NCBI GenBank assembly: GCA_039960995.1
Contig: JBDVKF010000080.1
Coordinates: 1-64,000 of the forward strand
From: JABSSA01 sp039960995
Lineage (GTDB): Bacteria > Pseudomonadota > Alphaproteobacteria > Rhodobacterales > Rhodobacteraceae
Direction of reading: 5' to 3'
Length of the DNA: 64,000 bases
Part shown: positions 1 through 8,151 of the stretch, piece by piece
Numbering within the stretch: the stretch's first letter is position 1
How the letters are laid out: every line of letters starts with the position of its first letter
Position numbers and translations under genes: made by a program
Notes under the pieces: generated by a model
The model's database searches: none
Seen by the model: the letters and a program-made list of their open reading frames with translations, nothing else
Told to the model about the DNA's origin: nothing

Positions 1-675
1 GTTCGCCGTCCACCAATCTGCCTGATTGATCGTGCCAAAGGACAAATGCGCGTGCTGGGCAAAAGCAACCGTGTCGACAACACCCGATTCCATCGCCTGA
101 TACGCTTCGGTCGCTGTCACCGATGTCGGCACGCCGCCCACCGCTTCGAATGCTTGGCCCAGACCACCTGTGGCCCGCACCCGCATTCCTTCAAACGACG
201 CCAACGTGTCGCGCGGATCGCCCGTGCCAACAAGATTGTATTGCGGCATCGGAGACGTCATCAACAAGCGCGCATTCCACTGCGCCATCTCATCTGTCGC
301 TGCCGGATGCGCATAGACCGCCTTGGACACTGCGATCTCTTCTTCGAGGTTCGACACCCCCAAGAACGGCAGCTCAAGCACGGTGATCACACGGTTCTTG
401 TCCCGGTGATATCCCGCACAAAACTGCGCCATCTCAAACGCACCAATCGAGATCCCATCCAGATTCTCACGGTTCTTGGACAGACCACCATAAGACACGT
501 TCAACGTAAACTCGCCGCCGGTCTTCTCAGACACCAGCTCCGCGAGTTTCTCAACATGCTCCGTAAACGCACGCCGCTTACCCCAAACACTCACATTCCA
601 TTCAACTGCAAATGCTTCACTCGCAAACGCCAACGTCAACGTCGCAAGCGCCGTCCGATTCATAATTCTTCGCAT
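1..675 (-). CDS. TRAP transporter substrate-binding protein (DctP family), partial
   Basis: This is the periplasmic solute receptor of a tripartite ATP-independent transporter; its C-terminus lies beyond position 1. Reading from the ATG at 675 gives 225 open codons. A short N-terminal signal peptide ends near SEAFA. The body has DctP-family features, including a stretch near LPFLGVSNLEEE and the receptor core around FEGMRVRATGGLGQAFEAVG, followed by a region resembling the conserved part that contacts carboxylate ligands. A strong ribosome site (GGGAGGA) sits just before the ATG. It lies directly downstream of dctB-dctD on the same strand, which suggests that pair controls it. The ligand is not readable; a C4-dicarboxylate or related acid is an inference from the regulators. 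Confidence 0.9.
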   Translation of the reverse strand, partial: MRRIMNRTALATLTLAFASEAFAVEWNVSVWGKRRAFTEHVEKLAELVSEKTGGEFTLNVSYGGLSKNRENLDGISIGAFEMAQFCAGYHRDKNRVITVLELPFLGVSNLEEEIAVSKAVYAHPAATDEMAQWNARLLMTSPMPQYNLVGTGDPRDTLASFEGMRVRATGGLGQAFEAVGGVPTSVTATEAYQAMESGVVDTVAFAQHAHLSFGTINQADWWTAN

Positions 676-770
676 CTTATCCTCCCTTATGCGCAGACTA
701 ATTCTGCACCATTATGATCAATGAGCAAGACGTCTGCTATGAAGGAATTTGTCAAACCCCATCAAGCGCC

Positions 771-788
771 CCTGCGGATTTCCGCAGG
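771..788 (-). other. Hairpin between dctD and the TRAP receptor gene
   Basis: The arms CCTGCGG and CCGCAGG face each other around a 4-nt loop, just past the dctD stop codon. There is no clear T-run after it on the minus strand, so it may be a weak terminator or an mRNA-processing stem. A TTGACA lies a little further downstream (750-755, minus strand) and could be part of a separate sigma-70 type promoter for the receptor gene. I found no GG-N10-GC pair (sigma-54 signature) in this 120-nt gap. Confidence 0.4.
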
Positions 789-797
789 CCTGTCGCC

Positions 798-2138
798 TTA
801 TAAGATTGCGTCTTTGTCGAGCCCAAGCTTGACGATCTTTTCGTTTAGGGTCCGCCGCCCAATACCAAGAGCCTCGGCTGCGGCGTCCATGCGGCCCTCA
901 TGTGCGCGGATCGCTTTGCCGATCAGTTCACGTTCAAAGGCGGCGACGGCTTCGCGCAGGGTGTCGGGGACGTCTTCGAATTGTTGATCCGTGCCAATGG
1001 CTTGCACCAGCGATCCCACACCGCGCCGCGCCATCAACACCCGGCGTTCGGCGACATTGCGCAATTCGCGCACATTGCCGGGCCAGTCATGGGCCATCAA
1101 CGCGCTTAGATCTTCTTGGGACACTTCAGGCTGCGCGATTTCGTAGATGCGGGCGAATTCCGTGAGGAAATGCGTCATCAACAGACCAAGGTCATCGCGT
1201 CGGTGGCGCAAGGGTGGCAGGTCAAGAACCATCGTGTTCAGGCGATACAGAAGGTCTGCGCGAAAGCGATGTTCGGATATGGCGGATTCGATGTCTTCGT
1301 TGGTGGCGGACACGACGCGGAATTCAACGGGAATGGGATGCGTGGCCCCAATGGGGAACACTTGTTTGTCTTCGATCACGCGCAACAGTTTGGCCTGCAC
1401 CGACACCGGGCAGGCGCAGATTTCATCCAGAAACAACGTCCCGCCAGAGGCCGCCGCGATGCGCCCGATTGGGCCATTGGCCTGACCGAACATTTCGATT
1501 TCAAATTGTTCTGGTGCAATCGCCGCGCAGTTCAGACCCAGAAACGGGCTGTCTGGGGCGGGGCCCAGATCGTGCAAGGCCCGCGCCACAAGTTCTTTGC
1601 CGGTGCCTGTTTCGCCCAAAATCAGAATGGGCACATCAGTGTCGGCCAGATCAAGAATGGTCTGACGCAAGCGCGTGATGTCCGGGGTTTGGCCCAACAA
1701 GACGCGATCCAGACCCGAGAGATTGCGCAATCGGGTTTCAAGCCGGGTATTGCGCAAGGAAAGGCGCGATTGTTCGGCGGCGTGTTTCAGGATCGATAGC
1801 AAACGCATCGGATCATAGGGCTTTTCAACGAAACTATAGGCTCCGGCTTGAAGCGCCTCGACGGCCATTGGGATATCCCCATGTGCAGAAATCAATACCA
1901 AGGGTGGATCAATCCCCACCCGCAGATGGTCCAACAATTCAAGACCCGACATGCCCGGCATACGCACATCTGACAGGATCACATCCGGTGTCGTATCCTT
2001 CAGGTGATCGATGACTTTCGAGGCGCGCGGCAGGGCATCTACGTGCCAACCTGCCGCCTCCATCAGTTCAACCAAGGATGCGCGCATGGCCTTGTCGTCA
2101 TCGACGATCAGAACGCTGAACGGTTTTCTGTCAGACAT
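798..2138 (-). CDS. dctD: DctD/NtrC-type response regulator lacking the GAFTGA loop
   Basis: This 446-residue protein has three parts. The N-terminal receiver has acidic residues D13-D15, phosphoacceptor D57 and K106. A central AAA+ domain has Walker A GETGTGKE (175-182) and Walker B GGTLFLDE (232-239). A C-terminal Fis-like helix-turn-helix follows. In the family, phosphorylation by DctB drives ring assembly and sigma-54 promoter opening. Here the segment between FGQ (217-219) and the Walker B strand is shortened to ANGPIGRIAAAS, so the GAFTGA loop that touches sigma-54 is absent. That is a direct observation; the inference is action on sigma-70 promoters or without sigma-54, as known for Rhodobacter NtrC. 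The start overlaps the dctB stop by 8 nt. The assignment to DctD over other NtrC-type regulators rests on the adjacent DctB-like kinase and TRAP receptor. Confidence 0.88.
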   Translation of the reverse strand: MSDRKPFSVLIVDDDKAMRASLVELMEAAGWHVDALPRASKVIDHLKDTTPDVILSDVRMPGMSGLELLDHLRVGIDPPLVLISAHGDIPMAVEALQAGAYSFVEKPYDPMRLLSILKHAAEQSRLSLRNTRLETRLRNLSGLDRVLLGQTPDITRLRQTILDLADTDVPILILGETGTGKELVARALHDLGPAPDSPFLGLNCAAIAPEQFEIEMFGQANGPIGRIAAASGGTLFLDEICACPVSVQAKLLRVIEDKQVFPIGATHPIPVEFRVVSATNEDIESAISEHRFRADLLYRLNTMVLDLPPLRHRRDDLGLLMTHFLTEFARIYEIAQPEVSQEDLSALMAHDWPGNVRELRNVAERRVLMARRGVGSLVQAIGTDQQFEDVPDTLREAVAAFERELIGKAIRAHEGRMDAAAEALGIGRRTLNEKIVKLGLDKDAIL

Positions 2139-3882
2139 CGTCTTCCCCTTCGTTTGCTGGGAATGTGACCCGAAATACAGCGCCGTTTGTCGGTTTATTG
2201 CGCGCCGTCATGTGGCCGCCATGATCACTGACGATACCGGCGGAAATTGCCAGCCCTAGCCCCATGCCCTGCCCGCTTTCACGAGTTGTCACAAAGGGTT
2301 CTTGCAGATCGGCAAGGGTTGCGTCGCCCAATCCGTGGCCGCTGTCTTCGATTTCGAACCAGACGGATTGTTCATCTTGTTCACCTTGTTCATCTTGTTC
2401 ATCGGGGCCAAAACAGATGGATATGACGCCACCTTTGGTGTCTTCCATGGCGTCGATTGCGTTGCGCAAAAGGTTGGTCATCACCTGTTCGATCCGCAGA
2501 CTGTTGCCACGCACCCAAGGCGGTTCTGTGTCATTGCCAAAGGTCACTTTGATCCCGGTCTCGGCCAGATTGGGCGCGACAAGCTCAAGGGAGGCATGCA
2601 TCGCTTGCGCCAAATTGACGTCTGTAAACGCTTCGCCTTCGGTGCGGGCGAAGAATTTGAGTTGGCGCGTGATGCCTTCCATGCGATCCACCAGCCCGCC
2701 GATTTTCGTCATCGTTCCAGTGGTGGCATTGCCTCCCAGTGAAGCGGCGGCCAAATGATTGCGCATGGCTGCAATGGGCTGTCCCAATTCATGGGTGACG
2801 GACGCGGATAATTGACCCAGAGCGGCAAGGCGGCCCGCACGTTGCAATTCGCTTTGGGTCCGTTGCAATTGCCGTTCAGCGCGACGACGCACGTCGATTT
2901 CATTGGCCAAGCGTTCATTCGCTTCGCGCAAAGCAATCTCTTCTGCGGTGGATTGTTGCAAGGCCACGCTCATGCGTTTGGCGCGTTGAATTTGGAATAT
3001 GACCAGCGCCATACCGCAGATGAAAACCAAAGCGGCTGTGACCAGCCAGCTTTGAGTGAGAACGCGATCTTTGGGTGCGAAATAGTGCAATTGCCATTCA
3101 TGGGGCAGTTGGTTGGACATGATATGTATCCAATCTGCGCCGGCAATTCTGGCGGCGTTTCCGTCCGTTGGCGACCAGTCCAATCGGTCCAGGGATTGCC
3201 CTGGAAACTGGCGCGCGCCTTCGATGTCTGATCGCTGCTGTTCCGAAAGGGCAAATAAAGTTTGATAGCGCCAGTCGGGATCCGACGCGAGCAGAACAAC
3301 GCCCTGTTCATTGGTCAGCAGCACGCGTTCGCCTGCGTCGCGCCAGCTTTGTTCCAGTTTGGACAGGTCGATTTTCAACGCGACGACCCCAAGGGTTGAT
3401 TGGTTGTCATTCTTCACAGCATCCGAGATGAAATAGCCGGGCAATCCCGTCGTCGCGCCAATGCCGTAAAACCGTGCCTGTTCGCCGTCCATCGCGTTTT
3501 TAAAATACGGGCGGAAGGCATAATTTTGGCCCACAAAGCTGGATGGTGATGTGGCGTTTGATGCGGAGACGGTGAGCCCCGTACGGTCCATCAAATAGAT
3601 CGCATCAATCCCAGCCTGATCGGCAAAATCGGCAAGTCGCACATCCAGCGCCGCCGTGTCGCCGCCTTGCGCGGTTTCAATGACAAACGGGTCACGTGCC
3701 AAGACAAAGGTGAGATGTGAAAATCGTTCAATTTCAGCGATGACCGTGCTGCGATACAAAGACAATCGCCCTTGCGCTTTGGACACTTCTTCGGAGCGAA
3801 AATACACATGCGCACCGTTGAACGAAGCAACCGCCAATAGTGCAGCCAAAACCAACAAAAGAACTGCGCGCATCCTGAGCAT
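2131..3882 (-). CDS. dctB: DctB-type sensor histidine kinase
   Basis: The membrane sensor kinase is predicted to phosphorylate the DctD-like regulator encoded downstream. An N-terminal membrane helix is followed by a periplasmic double-Cache-like sensor of about 260 residues, a second membrane helix (ALVFICGMALVIF), a coiled coil and the HisKA box with SVTHELGQPIAAMRNH, where H is the phosphosite. The ATPase domain follows with the N box (NLLRNAIDAME), G1 (EDSGHGLGD) and G2 (GQGMGLGLAIS). I start at the ATG at 3882, just before the first hydrophobic helix. An upstream ATG at 3939 would add 19 hydrophilic residues, and neither has a clear ribosome site. A 9-nt tandem repeat in the ATPase domain encodes repeated DEQ units. 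Confidence 0.87.
   Translation of the reverse strand: MLRMRAVLLLVLAALLAVASFNGAHVYFRSEEVSKAQGRLSLYRSTVIAEIERFSHLTFVLARDPFVIETAQGGDTAALDVRLADFADQAGIDAIYLMDRTGLTVSASNATSPSSFVGQNYAFRPYFKNAMDGEQARFYGIGATTGLPGYFISDAVKNDNQSTLGVVALKIDLSKLEQSWRDAGERVLLTNEQGVVLLASDPDWRYQTLFALSEQQRSDIEGARQFPGQSLDRLDWSPTDGNAARIAGADWIHIMSNQLPHEWQLHYFAPKDRVLTQSWLVTAALVFICGMALVIFQIQRAKRMSVALQQSTAEEIALREANERLANEIDVRRRAERQLQRTQSELQRAGRLAALGQLSASVTHELGQPIAAMRNHLAAASLGGNATTGTMTKIGGLVDRMEGITRQLKFFARTEGEAFTDVNLAQAMHASLELVAPNLAETGIKVTFGNDTEPPWVRGNSLRIEQVMTNLLRNAIDAMEDTKGGVISICFGPDEQDEQGEQDEQSVWFEIEDSGHGLGDATLADLQEPFVTTRESGQGMGLGLAISAGIVSDHGGHMTARNKPTNGAVFRVTFPANEGEDDV
2368..2403 (-). repeat. Four tandem 9-nt units inside dctB
   Basis: On the plus strand the unit TTGTTCATC occurs four times in a row, with a single change (third base from the 3' end region, ATC to ACC) in the second unit. 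On the coding strand this reads as DEQ, DEQ, GEQ, DEQ. It sits just before the G1 box of the kinase ATPase domain, where most relatives have a short loop. Repeat number may vary between strains by slippage in steps of three residues, which keeps the frame. Confidence 0.9.
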
Positions 3883-4111
3883 GGCATTTGATTGACCGCA
3901 TTGGCCGCGAAATGGAAGGCAAAACTTTGTGCATGGCACGGCGATCTGACCATCGCATTTGGGTCGGCGGACTGTCGCGGGTTTTGTTTTTCCAAGGTCG
4001 CAGTTTGGTTCAGAGACGCAAATCTTGACCGGCTTTTCCAGAACTGCCGCCGCGTAATTTGAAAACTAATGCGCTGTTTCTAATGTATTAATTTTCTACT
4101 AAAGAATTAGT

Positions 4112-4141
4112 TTGACAGTATCGCCAACCTCTGCCTAACGT
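4112..4141 (+). promoter_or_regulatory. Candidate sigma-70 promoter for the glpV operon
   Basis: A perfect TTGACA (4112-4117) is followed, 17-18 nt later, by CTAACG/TAACGT as a possible -10. It lies about 50 nt upstream of the glpV start codon. An AT-rich segment with CTAAT and ATTAG arms (about 4080-4110) directly upstream could bind a regulator such as GlpR, but that is a guess. Confidence 0.45.
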
Positions 4142-4191
4142 TTGTGCAGTCGGTAACATCCGGCTCAAATGAAATTCAGGGAGGAGTAAAG

Positions 4192-5925
4192 ATGCGTAAG
4201 TATCTTCTCTCCGCGACTGCAGTTTTGGCTGTCGTTGCGGGGACTGGGACAGCTTTTGCTGACGCTGCGGCGGCAAAAAAGTGGATCGATCAAGAATTCC
4301 AGCCATCAACGCTTAGTAAAGACGAGCAGATGGCCGAAATGGATTGGTTCATCAAAGCGGCCGAGCCTTACAAAGGCATGGAAGTCAACGTACTTTCGGA
4401 AGGCATCCCCACACATGGTTATGAATCAGAAGTTCTGACCAAAGCCTTTGAAGAAATCACCGGCATCAAAGTCAATCACCAGATTCTGGGTGAAGGCGAA
4501 GTTGTGCAGGCGGTTCAGACGCAAATGCAAACCAAGCGGAACCTCTATGACGGGTATGTCAACGATTCCGATTTGATTGGCACGCATTCACGGTTGCAGC
4601 TTGCCTATAACCTGACCGAGCAAATGGCCGGTGAATGGGCGGGTACAACGTCGCCAACGCTTGATCTGGATGATTTTATGGGCATTCAGTTCACCACTGG
4701 TCCGGATGGAAATCTGTATCAGTTGCCCGATCAGCAATTTGCGAACCTTTATTGGTTCCGCAAAGACTGGTTTGACGACGAAGGCAACAAAGCCGCGTTC
4801 AAAGCCAAGTACGGTTATGAGCTGGGTGTGCCGGTCAACTGGTCCGCATATGAAGACATCGCTGAGTTCTTTTCCAATGAGGTCAAAGAAGTCGACGGCG
4901 TCGCCATTTATGGCCACATGGATTACGGCAAACGTGCGCCTGACCTTGGGTGGCGGATGACGGATGCGTGGCTGTCTATGGCGGGTGCCGGATCTGTCGG
5001 TGAACCAAACGGTGTGCCGATCGATGAATGGGGCATTCGCATGGAAGCGGGGTCGTGTAACCCGGCTGGTGCGTCTGTGTCTCGTGGTGGAGCGGCCAAC
5101 GGCCCTGCGGCGGTCTATGCGATCCGCAAATGGGACGAATGGTTGCGCAACTATGCGCCTCCAGGTGCGGCGTCGTTTGACTTTTATCAGTCATTGCCAG
5201 CGCTGAGCCAAGGCAACGTGGCCCAACAAATCTTTTGGTACACGGCCTTTACCGCAGACATGGTGAAGCCAAAGTCGGAAGGCAACAACACAGTTGACGA
5301 CGACGGCAATCCATTGTGGCGGATGGCGCCAAGCCCGCATGGCCCATATTGGGAAAAAGGTCAGAAGGTTGGGTATCAGGATGTTGGATCCTGGACGTTC
5401 CTCAAGTCGACCCCATCGGATCGTGCTCAGGCTGCGTGGTTGTACGCACAGTTCGTGACGTCCAAAACGGTTGATGTGAAGAAAAGCCATGTTGGTTTGA
5501 CCTTCATTCGCGACAGTTCGGTCAATCACGAAAGCTTTTCCGAGCGTGCGCCTAAATTGGGTGGTCTGGTCGAGTTCTATCGTTCGCCTGATCGTGTCGC
5601 TTGGTCGCCAACCGGGATCAACGTGCCTGATTATCCAAAGCTGGCCCAAATCTGGTGGCAGCAAATTGGTGACGTGAACTCTGGTGCGTTTACACCTCAG
5701 GAAGCGATGGATCGTTTGGCCGGTGAAATGGACATCACCATGGCCCGTATGCAGCAGGCAGACGAAGCCGCTGGTGTCTATGGCGGGTGTGGCCCACGTC
5801 TGAACGAAGAGAAAGACGCGTCAGAATGGCTGGGGAAAGGTGGAGCTAAGGCGAAACTGGACAACGAGAAACCACAAGGCGAGACCGTCAACTATGACGA
5901 TCTGGTTGCGCGGTGGCAGCAGTAA
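4192..5925 (+). CDS. glpV: Glycerol-type ABC transporter substrate-binding protein
   Basis: This periplasmic binding protein of 577 residues supplies substrate to the importer encoded downstream. A signal peptide runs to about residue 23 (cleavage after AFA). The rest is a large extracellular solute-binding fold of the family-1 type, longer than usual sugar receptors, as in the GlpV group. The start at 4192 is set by the ribosome site GGGAGGAG and by the signal peptide; an upstream in-frame ATG at 4144 would bury it. The substrate is inferred from the neighbours: paired GlpS/GlpT ATPases, two permeases and a DUF2160 (GlpU) protein match the rhizobial glycerol importer glpSTPQUV, though here glpV comes first. 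No glpK or glpD is in the window. Confidence 0.82.
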   Translation: MRKYLLSATAVLAVVAGTGTAFADAAAAKKWIDQEFQPSTLSKDEQMAEMDWFIKAAEPYKGMEVNVLSEGIPTHGYESEVLTKAFEEITGIKVNHQILGEGEVVQAVQTQMQTKRNLYDGYVNDSDLIGTHSRLQLAYNLTEQMAGEWAGTTSPTLDLDDFMGIQFTTGPDGNLYQLPDQQFANLYWFRKDWFDDEGNKAAFKAKYGYELGVPVNWSAYEDIAEFFSNEVKEVDGVAIYGHMDYGKRAPDLGWRMTDAWLSMAGAGSVGEPNGVPIDEWGIRMEAGSCNPAGASVSRGGAANGPAAVYAIRKWDEWLRNYAPPGAASFDFYQSLPALSQGNVAQQIFWYTAFTADMVKPKSEGNNTVDDDGNPLWRMAPSPHGPYWEKGQKVGYQDVGSWTFLKSTPSDRAQAAWLYAQFVTSKTVDVKKSHVGLTFIRDSSVNHESFSERAPKLGGLVEFYRSPDRVAWSPTGINVPDYPKLAQIWWQQIGDVNSGAFTPQEAMDRLAGEMDITMARMQQADEAAGVYGGCGPRLNEEKDASEWLGKGGAKAKLDNEKPQGETVNYDDLVARWQQ

Positions 5926-5962
5926 ACACATCGTTGGCCTCATTTTCTGAGTGACCAATCCC

Positions 5963-5996
5963 GACCGGGGCCTGCCGATGCGGCCCCGGTCATTTT
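5963..5996 (+). terminator. Intercistronic stem-loop after glpV
   Basis: A perfect 10-bp stem (GACCGGGGCC / GGCCCCGGTC) with a 9-nt loop is followed by ATTTT. It stands in the 88-nt gap between the binding-protein gene and the ATPase gene. Such stems often act as leaky terminators or 3' mRNA protectors, letting the binding protein be made in excess over the membrane parts. Confidence 0.75.
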
Positions 5997-6013
5997 AACA
6001 GGATACCAAAAAC

Positions 6014-7078
6014 ATGACGCTTGAACTGAAACAGGCGACGAAGGTGACCCGCGGGATCACCCACATCAAACCTGCCTCTCTGATCATGGAAACCGGGCGC
6101 TTTAATGTGCTGCTGGGACAAACCGGATCGGGAAAAACATCGCTGATCAAACTGATGGCGGGCTTGGACCCTTTGAATTCAGGCGAGATCTGGATGGACG
6201 GCGAGAATGTCTCGCGGTTGTCGACACAGAAACGCAATATCAGCCTCGTGCACCAGTTCTTTGTGAACTATCCGCAGATGTCGGTCTTCGACAATATCGC
6301 CTCCCCCTTGCGGGTTGCAGGCATGGCCAAATCCGAAATTCATGGTCGGGTCGAAGAAGCCGCTGATATTTTGCAATTGCGCCCGATGCTGAATCGTCGC
6401 CCGCAGGAATTGTCCGGTGGACAACAACAGCGTTGTGCATTGGCCCGCGCAATTGCCAAGGAAAGCCGCGCGGTCTTTCTGGACGAACCATTGGCCAATT
6501 TGGATTACAAGCTGCGCGAAGAACTGCGCGAGCAATTGCCCGAACTGTTTGCGGATCGCGGTGCCGTTGTCGTCTATGCAACGTCGGAACCCGAAGAGGC
6601 GCTTTTGTTGGGCGGGCACACGGCGTTGATGGATGATGGGTACATCACCCAGTTTGGACCAACGGCCAGTATTTACCGCAAACCCGAAACCCTGACAGCG
6701 GCGCGGGTGTTTTCGGACCCCCCCATTAATGCAGCGGCGGTGACCAAAACCGGCAACAAAGCCCAATTGGACACAGGCGTGTCATGGACCGTTTCAGGGC
6801 CAGCGGCAGAGCTGCCTGACGGTCTTTACACGGTTGCTGTGCGTCCGCATCACGTAACGCCCGTCGCGCAGGCCGCTGGATTGGTCACCTTGGAAAGCAC
6901 GGTTCTTGTGACCGAATTATCCGGGTCAGAATCCAGCGCGCATTTTCAAATGGGGGATGCGTCATGGGTGTCGCTGTCACATGGCGTTCACCCTTATGAG
7001 GTCGGCGAAAAACATCAGTTTTTCATGGATGCAAGTCAGGCGTTTTACTTCGCCCCGGACGGGAGGCTTGTTGCCTGA
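6014..7078 (+). CDS. glpS: ABC transporter ATPase GlpS (switch His replaced)
   Basis: This cytoplasmic ATPase subunit of 354 residues has Walker A GQTGSGKTS (35-43), Q-loop around 79-81 (VHQ), signature LSGGQ (133-137), Walker B FLDE (155-158) and a C-terminal TOBE-like extension. The switch histidine, normally in a THD motif, is replaced: the sequence is YATSEPEEAL, with S191 at the His position. Its partner GlpT has the His but a broken signature, so the pair should form one good and one degenerate ATP site. The gene overlaps glpT by 1 nt (TGATG), which suggests coupled translation. It could be mistaken for a MalK/UgpC protein, but the paired context favours GlpS. Confidence 0.82.
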   Translation: MTLELKQATKVTRGITHIKPASLIMETGRFNVLLGQTGSGKTSLIKLMAGLDPLNSGEIWMDGENVSRLSTQKRNISLVHQFFVNYPQMSVFDNIASPLRVAGMAKSEIHGRVEEAADILQLRPMLNRRPQELSGGQQQRCALARAIAKESRAVFLDEPLANLDYKLREELREQLPELFADRGAVVVYATSEPEEALLLGGHTALMDDGYITQFGPTASIYRKPETLTAARVFSDPPINAAAVTKTGNKAQLDTGVSWTVSGPAAELPDGLYTVAVRPHHVTPVAQAAGLVTLESTVLVTELSGSESSAHFQMGDASWVSLSHGVHPYEVGEKHQFFMDASQAFYFAPDGRLVA

Positions 7079-8151
7079 TGGCCAAAATTACCCTTTCTAA
7101 CCTGCGCCATTCGTATCTGCCTGCGCCAAAATCGGACGCAGATTACGCGTTGAAGCAAATCGATCTGGATTGGCAGGATGGCGGCGCTTATGCCCTGTTG
7201 GGTCCGTCGGGCTGTGGCAAATCCACGTTGCTGAATATCATCTCGGGCCTGTTGACGCCGTCCGAGGGCAAGATCCTGTTTGATGATCGCGACGTCACCA
7301 GTTTGCCGCCCGATCAACGCAACATCGCGCAAGTGTTTCAGTTCCCTGTGATCTACGACACGATGACGGTGCGCGATAACCTTGCCTTTCCCTTGCGCAA
7401 TCGCGGTGTGGATGAAAGCACCATAAGTAAGCGTGTGGATGAGATCGCCATCATGCTTGAAGTCGAAGAGATGCTGGACATTCGCGCCGCGCATTTAAGC
7501 CCGGACAACAAGCAAAAGATATCGATGGGCCGTGGGCTCGTGCGCGATGACGTGAATGTGGTGATGTTTGACGAACCGCTGACGGTCATCGATCCACATT
7601 TGAAATGGAAGCTGCGCAGCAAACTAAAAGAGCTTCATCAACGGGTGCGGGCCACGATGATTTATGTGACCCACGACCAGACCGAAGCGCTGACATTTGC
7701 CGATCAGGTGGTCGTCATGCAGGACGGTGAAATCGTTCAAATTGGGACTCCGGTTGAATTGTTTGAACGCCCCCTGCACACATTTGTCGGCCATTTCATC
7801 GGATCGCCTGGCATGAACATCCTGCCTGCCACGGTTCAGAATGGTCAGGCCCAGTTCGAAGGCAATCCCGTCGCCCTTGAAGGACACGTCACTGGCGATG
7901 GTGGGATAACGCAGCTGGGGATCCGGCCTGAATTTGTATCACTGGCAGACACCGGGGTGCCCGCGCACGTGCGCAAAGTCTCGGATGTTGGGCGCCATTC
8001 TGTCGTTGAGGCGAAAGTCGGCGATACATCGGTCAAAGCCATCATCGAAGGGGATGTTCCGGGACAAGGGGACGAAATTCATTTGGCGTTTCGCGCAGAT
8101 CAAACCCGCCTATATCGGGATGGCTGGATATCAACGGAGGCATCCCAATGA
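7078..8151 (+). CDS. glpT: ABC transporter ATPase GlpT (degenerate signature)
   Basis: This second ATPase subunit has 357 residues. Walker A is GPSGCGKST (42-50), Walker B MFDE (163-166) and the switch THD is intact (H199). The signature, usually LSGGQ, reads LSPDN (140-144), and the D-loop region is PLTVID instead of the usual SNLD-like motif. In a heterodimer, its Walker motifs would pair with the intact GlpS signature to form the working site. A TOBE-like C-terminal domain follows. The stop overlaps the glpP start (ATGA). The name is from the rhizobial glycerol transporter and is not the E. coli glycerol-3-phosphate antiporter GlpT. Confidence 0.82.
   Translation: MAKITLSNLRHSYLPAPKSDADYALKQIDLDWQDGGAYALLGPSGCGKSTLLNIISGLLTPSEGKILFDDRDVTSLPPDQRNIAQVFQFPVIYDTMTVRDNLAFPLRNRGVDESTISKRVDEIAIMLEVEEMLDIRAAHLSPDNKQKISMGRGLVRDDVNVVMFDEPLTVIDPHLKWKLRSKLKELHQRVRATMIYVTHDQTEALTFADQVVVMQDGEIVQIGTPVELFERPLHTFVGHFIGSPGMNILPATVQNGQAQFEGNPVALEGHVTGDGGITQLGIRPEFVSLADTGVPAHVRKVSDVGRHSVVEAKVGDTSVKAIIEGDVPGQGDEIHLAFRADQTRLYRDGWISTEASQ

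Noticed and set aside
1116..1799. A 227-residue plus-strand open frame inside dctD
   Set aside because: It is antisense to a gene with clear domains, has no recognisable motif, and such shadow frames are common in GC-rich DNA. The same applies to 37424-38155 inside groL and 34113-34757 inside the lipase gene.
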